A stretch of DNA of 19,185 bases from UBA1205 sp045598105 (lineage in GTDB: Bacteria > Bacteroidota > Bacteroidia > Bacteroidales > WCHB1-69). Positions 15,156-19,185 of the stretch are shown piece after piece. Each line of letters opens with the position of its first letter. The first letter of the stretch is position 1. The position numbers and the translations under genes were made by a program. The notes beneath the pieces were generated by a model. It saw only the letters and a program-made list of their open reading frames with translations, ran no database searches and was not told where the DNA came from. The stretch lies in contig JAZLLK010000089.1 of assembly GCA_045598105.1 (NCBI GenBank), positions 1 to 19,185 on the forward strand, given 5' to 3'.

Positions 15156-16052
15156 ATGCTTAAACACCTGCTTACACTGCTATGCGGTATGCTGATTTGG
15201 TCGGCCTGCGGCCAAAACTTCACCACCAATTACAAAGGCTTTGACTTTTATTTCACCGCCGGATGCTATTGGGGCAGCAAGGTGAATGCCAACTACTATA
15301 AGGGCGAACCCGGCATGGACTATGACGAGGCCCAGCCGGACCTGAACCGCGTGCTGGGCAACCAATACTATCGGGAAGATATACTCAACCTCATTATTAA
15401 CACACACCACGGCATAGTAGCCGATGACTTCAGCTATGGAGACACCGAAGACATGCACTATAAGGCCGGATTCATGTTTGAAATAGGTGCCAAATACCAT
15501 TTTGGAGAGAACTTCTCCATGGCTTTGGTATTCACACAGGCAAGGCTGAGCGCCACAGGAAGAGTATCTCTGGGCGTAAACAGCTCCGCACCTAATACCG
15601 GCGGCACCCATTACCTGCTCTACCCCATTATAGGTAAAGAAACCCGCAACCTTTTCGGCATAAGCTTCACCTACATGTTCCGCAACGATAAAAAAATATA
15701 CCCCTTTATAGAAGCCGGCGCCCACCTCAATTCCGTAAAAATACGCAACTGCCAACTATGGGTGGAAGATGTACCATTTGACCTTATAGACTATTACGGA
15801 GGCATAGCCTACGTGCCGGGCATTGACCGCACCGAAGTGAACCCCATGCTGGGCGGCATAGGCGGTGGCGGGCACCTGAGCTTAGGCCTGCGTATAGCCT
15901 TCAATACATGGGCCGCCATAGAGCCCTTCGGCTATGTGAGCGTAGAAAAACTGCAACTCACCGGCTACGACAAAATAAGGCCGAATTTTGCAATAGGAAT
16001 ACGTATAGTAATGGGAGACAGGTTATTTGCAGGTAAAATGCGTGAAAACTAA
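15156..16052 (+). CDS. Predicted outer-membrane beta-barrel protein, function unknown
   Basis: A 298-residue exported protein. Residues 1-20 (MLKHLLTLLCGMLIWSACGQ) form a signal peptide; WSAC is a poor lipobox, so lipidation is uncertain. The mature part has alternating aromatic/hydrophobic and polar strands typical of small outer-membrane barrels: YKGFDFYFTAGCYWGS, AGFMFEIGAKYHFG, LFGISFTYMFRND, KKIYPFIEAGAHL, GHLSLGLRIAF and IRPNFAIGIRIVMGD. A glycine-rich turn (LGGIGGGGHL) precedes the last strands. I cannot assign a substrate or ligand. The gene begins 11 bp after rpe and ends 7 bp before the propeller-like gene, so the three are co-transcribed. Confidence 0.75.
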   Translation: MLKHLLTLLCGMLIWSACGQNFTTNYKGFDFYFTAGCYWGSKVNANYYKGEPGMDYDEAQPDLNRVLGNQYYREDILNLIINTHHGIVADDFSYGDTEDMHYKAGFMFEIGAKYHFGENFSMALVFTQARLSATGRVSLGVNSSAPNTGGTHYLLYPIIGKETRNLFGISFTYMFRNDKKIYPFIEAGAHLNSVKIRNCQLWVEDVPFDLIDYYGGIAYVPGIDRTEVNPMLGGIGGGGHLSLGLRIAFNTWAAIEPFGYVSVEKLQLTGYDKIRPNFAIGIRIVMGDRLFAGKMREN

Positions 16053-16059
16053 TAAATAT

Positions 16060-16878
16060 ATGAAAAAACTATTCATTTTTATAACACTTTACAACTTCAT
16101 ATCGTGCCTATGGGCACAAAATAATGACAGTATAAGCATGCAATTCACCCTGCTGTGGCAGCATGAAACCACAGGCGACATTATAAGTGCCGACCCACTG
16201 GGCAATATATACCTGGCCAATACCAACACCTTATACCTGTATAGTGCACAAGGAGACATGCTACACACCTACACCGACCTTAAATACGGTAACTTCTACA
16301 GCATAGATAGCCGTAACCCCATGAAAATAATGATATTTTCTAAAGATTTTATGCACCTTACCCTGCTGGATAAGCAGCTGTCACCCCTGCACTCCGCATG
16401 GGAGAACATGAATAACTTAAACATACTGTTGCCCGCCTGTGTGTGCTCCTCCTATGATAACGGCATGTGGATATACGACGAAAGCAGCGATAAAATTATC
16501 CGCTACGACAACGCTGCCCACCTCTCCAACGAGACTCCGCTGCTGAGCAATATTCTTTCAGAAAAATTTATACCACAGCTACTTACCGAAAAAGACAGCA
16601 AACTCATAGCCTGTGACAGCACCTGCGGATTTTATATATTTAATCATTTGGGTTCCTTTATAAAAAGTATACCCATACGGGGGATAACCGACTTTTGCGT
16701 ATATAATGATAATATTATTTTCGTCCGCAACGAAAGCCTACACATTATAAATATATCCACCCTGTGGCAACAAACTGTTTCCCTTCCCCTGCAGGGCATA
16801 AGTCGGGTACGCATACTGCCCCGCTCCATGGCGGCACTGCATAAGGACGGACGCCTGCTGCTATACCAATGGGAATAG
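16060..16878 (+). CDS. Exported beta-propeller-like protein, function unknown
   Basis: A 272-residue protein with a clear signal peptide (MKKLFIFITLYNFISCLWAQ), so the ATG at 16060 is preferred over a TTG at 16027 that would overlap the upstream gene. The mature protein shows repeated blade-like units of the form D-x-x-G-N-I-Y-L followed by a strand: ADPLGNIYLANTNTLYLY, YDNGMWIYDESSDKIIRYD, DSTCGFYIFNHLGSFIKS and DNIIFVRNESLHIINI. This is the pattern of six-bladed propeller proteins frequent in Bacteroidota, but no specific family is certain. It probably acts in the periplasm. It is the last gene of the rpe unit and meets the opposite-strand gene with 1 bp between stop codons. Confidence 0.72.
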   Translation: MKKLFIFITLYNFISCLWAQNNDSISMQFTLLWQHETTGDIISADPLGNIYLANTNTLYLYSAQGDMLHTYTDLKYGNFYSIDSRNPMKIMIFSKDFMHLTLLDKQLSPLHSAWENMNNLNILLPACVCSSYDNGMWIYDESSDKIIRYDNAAHLSNETPLLSNILSEKFIPQLLTEKDSKLIACDSTCGFYIFNHLGSFIKSIPIRGITDFCVYNDNIIFVRNESLHIINISTLWQQTVSLPLQGISRVRILPRSMAALHKDGRLLLYQWE

Positions 16879-16879
16879 C

Positions 16880-17326
16880 CTATTTACGAGGCATAGTATA
16901 TAAGGCTTTTAATTTATTGTTCTCAAATACCATTACCTGCGGTACCTCCCGCAATATACCATACTTTTGCATTTGCCGGGAATTATCACTCACAAACCTT
17001 ACATTTTCATCACCATAAGCCTGCATGCGGCTTATGGTAGCACTATCATCGGTAACTACATATATGGCACTATGGCTATACATGGCACATACCCGCCTGT
17101 ACACACTATCCATAGGCACCTTATAACAGTTTACACATATATTTTTTTCATAACAGGTAAGCACCACAAATGAAGTTTCCGGTATATATTGCTTTAGCAC
17201 CTCCTTCACATATAGCTCCGAAAAATATTTTTTATCGTTTTTTTTGCCTTTACTTTTACATGGTGAACACATACACAATACCAACAATACCATGCTAATA
17301 AGCAAAGGTAATTTGAACCACCTCAT
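16880..17326 (-). CDS. Exported thioredoxin-like protein with a CxxC motif
   Basis: A 148-residue protein with an N-terminal hydrophobic segment (LPLLISMVLLVLCMCSP) after a basic start; the Cys residues do not form a good lipobox. The rest looks like a thioredoxin fold: a strand SFVVLTCYEKN, CVNC as a possible redox CxxC at the start of a helix (ICVNCYKVPMDSVY), a strand AIYVVTDDS, and REVPQVMVFENNKLKALY, where the Pro corresponds to the cis-Pro loop. This assignment is from pattern only. The chosen start overlaps the upstream gene by 32 bp; the alternative Met12, 1 bp after that gene's stop, would lose the basic n-region of the signal. It ends 1 bp from the convergent propeller gene. Confidence 0.7.
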   Translation of the reverse strand: MRWFKLPLLISMVLLVLCMCSPCKSKGKKNDKKYFSELYVKEVLKQYIPETSFVVLTCYEKNICVNCYKVPMDSVYRRVCAMYSHSAIYVVTDDSATISRMQAYGDENVRFVSDNSRQMQKYGILREVPQVMVFENNKLKALYTMPRK

Positions 17327-18455
17327 AATAGCCTTTTTTAAGTGAACACATACTTTTATGACATTGGGTAGAATTTAAAGTACATAAGCCCTGAGGAAGC
17401 GGCACATACTTGCGGGGGCCAAACATTAAATTATTCTGCACATAATCACCTATATATTCCATATTATTGCTTATAATACTTACACCCGTACGCTTATCGT
17501 TAAGCGTATTTTTATACCCCTGCTTATTCAGCTCCGGCTGTGCCATAGAAAATGTACGATAATACACCCTGTTATATTTATCATATATGAAGGCATTATT
17601 ATAATAATCATACAGGGCACTATGCATCATGAATTCCATTTGCTCACTCATATTATTGATTTTAGTACGCCTATAGCTGCGGGGATAAGCTGTATAATGC
17701 TCTGCCGCTACGTTAAAAGAATCGGTACGTGCCTCTGCCGGGTTATAACTGAATATAGTATTATTATTCTGATAGGCCGCTACATACTTTCCGTCGGCTA
17801 CACATAATAAGGCCTCCGTAAAAGCCAATGGCGGATAGCCGCTTTCATTCTCCTTTACCTGCGGAGCATATACGGGGACAAGCTGTTTTGCTCCGGTGAA
17901 TACACTTTCTACAGCTATTTTGGCATATTTTCCGCTACTTACACCCTGCCATATAAATGGAATATACACTAACACTTCATTAACTTCATCATAACTCAGG
18001 CTATACCCCGACATGGAATAATGACTCATACCCACACTGCTATCAGCATTACACCGCTGAAAAACAAGTTCTCCCGTGCGTACATCATACACCGAGTACA
18101 CGCTACAGGCTGCTACCACACACAGCAAGGTATCATTGAGCATAAGCATATCCGACTCATAATGTATAGGCACACCTTTGCATATATTCATAAGCGTAAG
18201 CGTATCGGGAACAAAAGCCATAGTTTCCACATAGGCACTATCCTGCTCATATAATACATGTATAAGGCTGTCGGTTAACGACCATGCCGCCATACACACC
18301 GTGTGGGCACATTGCCGCATGGTCCACATCTTAATATCCTGCTCTCCCGCACTAAATTTTACTTCCATGGTACTTATACGTGCACTTATAGGATGACCGG
18401 CCATACAAGCACTTAATATAAACCCGCATATTACAATTAATACCCTATATTTCAT
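17295..18455 (-). CDS. Predicted propeller-type lipoprotein (DUF4221-like), function unknown
   Basis: A 386-residue lipoprotein: MKYRVLIVICGFILSACMAG contains a good lipobox, LSAC, with the lipid-bearing Cys17. The mature part shows a series of blade-like strands (YSVYDVRTGELVFQ, NEVLVYIPFIWQG, NTIFSYNPAEARTDSF, NAFIYDKYNRVYYRTF, KRTGVSIISNNMEYIG), suggesting a beta-propeller. The pattern reminds me of DUF4221 surface lipoproteins of Bacteroidota; that family link is tentative. It lies 12 bp after the lipoprotein gene upstream and overlaps the thioredoxin-like gene by 32 bp, so all three are one operon. The likely location is the outer membrane or cell surface. Confidence 0.75.
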   Translation of the reverse strand: MKYRVLIVICGFILSACMAGHPISARISTMEVKFSAGEQDIKMWTMRQCAHTVCMAAWSLTDSLIHVLYEQDSAYVETMAFVPDTLTLMNICKGVPIHYESDMLMLNDTLLCVVAACSVYSVYDVRTGELVFQRCNADSSVGMSHYSMSGYSLSYDEVNEVLVYIPFIWQGVSSGKYAKIAVESVFTGAKQLVPVYAPQVKENESGYPPLAFTEALLCVADGKYVAAYQNNNTIFSYNPAEARTDSFNVAAEHYTAYPRSYRRTKINNMSEQMEFMMHSALYDYYNNAFIYDKYNRVYYRTFSMAQPELNKQGYKNTLNDKRTGVSIISNNMEYIGDYVQNNLMFGPRKYVPLPQGLCTLNSTQCHKSMCSLKKGYYEVVQITFAY

Positions 18456-18467
18456 ACAGCAGCTTTT

Positions 18468-18908
18468 TTAATTGGCACCCACGTACTCATCTACCGATAT
18501 CAAGAGTAAACCGTCATCATACATGCTTTGTAAATACGCTCTCATATTGTCCCAACCATACGTGTGATCATACAACAAGGGATATATGCTTTGACTCACA
18601 TCATCACATGGAAAACGTATAGGATTTCCATTCTCATCACATATAGGATATACTCTGCCTCCTAACGTTCTCGGATTATCAGGATTACACTCCTGCACCC
18701 GAACATCATGGTACGGAGTGCATCTATAATAATATCCACACAAACCTTGCTCCGCGTCAGCTATATCTATCAGTATTTCCATTTTCCACCCACACGGATT
18801 TTCTAAATACTTTTGATTCTTTACTCCACTATAATCATGTAATTCCCTTTTTTCACAAGATGCAGTTATAATAGCCAATACAGCCATAATATATCCTAAT
18901 CTTTTCAT
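18468..18908 (-). CDS. Small cysteine-rich lipoprotein, function unknown
   Basis: A 146-residue lipoprotein starting MKRLGYIMAVLAIITASCEK, where TASC is the lipobox and Cys18 the lipid site. A longer frame from 18953 adds 15 residues encoded inside the IS end and is rejected. The mature region has several further Cys (for example NPCGWKM, GLCGYYYRC, VQECNP, YPICDENG, FPCDD), an arrangement suited to disulfides in an extracytoplasmic domain, with acidic and aromatic residues. I do not recognise a family. It is the first gene of a three-gene operon and its start codon is only 22 bp from the IS3-family terminus, so its native promoter has probably been displaced. Confidence 0.78.
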   Translation of the reverse strand: MKRLGYIMAVLAIITASCEKRELHDYSGVKNQKYLENPCGWKMEILIDIADAEQGLCGYYYRCTPYHDVRVQECNPDNPRTLGGRVYPICDENGNPIRFPCDDVSQSIYPLLYDHTYGWDNMRAYLQSMYDDGLLLISVDEYVGAN

Positions 18909-18950
18909 ATAATTATTTTTTAATATAGATTGTACCCATATTTTAGACCA

Positions 18951-18958
18951 CAAAATTA
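18951..18958 (-). promoter_or_regulatory. Possible outward promoter in the IS end
   Basis: On the minus strand TAATTTTG matches TAnnTTTG, inside the terminal region of the IS element and reading out into the lipoprotein operon, 42 bp before ATG 18908. No clear -33 box is seen. Confidence 0.35.
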
Positions 18959-18975
18959 GTAAAAATAAGGATACG

Positions 18976-19185
18976 TTAAGCTACTTTTTCTTCTTTTGTT
19001 AATAAATTATTTAAAAATCGTTCTATCGGTATTTCTCCGTTTATGCCCTGATGATGTCGTATTGTATTGTAATATAGCATAAAGTTATTTATTCCTGCCC
19101 GTAATTGAGTAATTGTATTATCAGGGTATAAATAGATATATTCCCGTTTAATGGTTCGCCAAAATCGTTCTATCCATATATTATC
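18976..19185 (-). CDS. IS3-family transposase OrfB, C-terminal part (partial)
   Basis: The minus strand is open from the right edge for 69 residues to TAA at 18976-18978. It begins DNIWIERFWRTIKREYIYLY, the conserved segment of IS3-family integrase cores that carries the last acidic residue (Glu of the DDE triad), and continues with INNFMLYYNTIRHHQGING and IPIERF, the usual RxHQ-like C-terminal motif. The N-terminal helix-turn-helix OrfA and the first two catalytic Asp residues lie outside the window. The visible part has no disruption. Confidence 0.92.
   Translation of the reverse strand, partial: DNIWIERFWRTIKREYIYLYPDNTITQLRAGINNFMLYYNTIRHHQGINGEIPIERFLNNLLTKEEKVA

Larger units (their letters stand above)
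18931..19185 (-). mobile_element. IS3-family insertion sequence, transposase-proximal end (partial)
   Basis: The element continues past the right edge. Its end is placed at 18931, where the plus strand reads TGTACCCATATTTTAGACCA: IS3-family inverted repeats begin with TG and often have this CCC...TTAGAC pattern. The transposase stop codon lies 45 bp inside. The other inverted repeat and the target duplication are outside the window, so the boundary is inferred. Confidence 0.8.

Noticed and set aside
18909..18953. N-terminal extension of the Cys-rich lipoprotein into the IS end
   Set aside because: It would place a signal peptide and lipobox 15 residues inside the protein; MKRL at 18908 is the true start.

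Overview
The window looks like chromosomal DNA from a Bacteroidota bacterium. The evidence is type IX secretion (T9SS) sorting domains at 1-428, 10480-10686 and inside 10698-12034, several -7 promoter elements of the Bacteroidota form TAnnTTTG, Bacteroidota-style lipoproteins and a GHKL-type mutL. Isoleucine is written mostly as ATA in the core genes (13 of 17 codons in rpe, none ATC). I cannot name the species.

Layout. (1) 1-483: the 3' end of a T9SS-exported protein and its terminator. (2) 484-2400: an AT-rich, probably acquired segment. It holds a palindrome and a 20-bp-period repeat cluster, then a type II restriction-modification pair in which both genes are broken. The endonuclease reading frame starts at 764 and carries three nonsense codons before its intact-looking 3' part. 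The methyltransferase has a TAG where a conserved Trp is expected. (3) 2448-5863: a promoter, then a tight cluster of a small membrane protein, mutL and an HD-domain phosphohydrolase, ending in a bidirectional terminator. (4) 5881-8355 (minus): a PLP-binding protein (YggS family) followed by argS, convergent on that terminator. (5) 8394-10353: a divergently transcribed LtaS-like membrane phosphoglycerol transferase/sulfatase-fold enzyme. (6) 10354-12034: a solo T9SS sorting-domain remnant and a frameshifted secreted protein with a sorting-like domain in its N-terminal half and a FISUMP-like domain after it. (7) 12100-14379: a palindrome and promoter, the large subunit of methylmalonyl-CoA mutase without its small-subunit partner, and a terminator. 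(8) 14446-16878: rpe followed closely by a predicted outer-membrane barrel and a predicted beta-propeller protein. (9) 16880-18908 (minus): three genes for two lipoproteins and a thioredoxin-like protein, all exported. (10) 18931-19185: the end of an IS3-family element abutting the lipoprotein operon.

Housekeeping functions (mismatch repair, nucleotide hydrolysis, Arg-tRNA charging, PLP homeostasis, pentose phosphate pathway, propionate/succinate metabolism) alternate with fast-changing envelope genes. The most informative observations are the two-sided decay of the restriction-modification system, seen only when the frame is read through stops, the unexplained repeat cluster before it, the frameshifted secreted protein, and the IS end with a possible outward promoter at the surface-protein operon. 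I found no tRNA, rRNA, CRISPR array or riboswitch that I could support.
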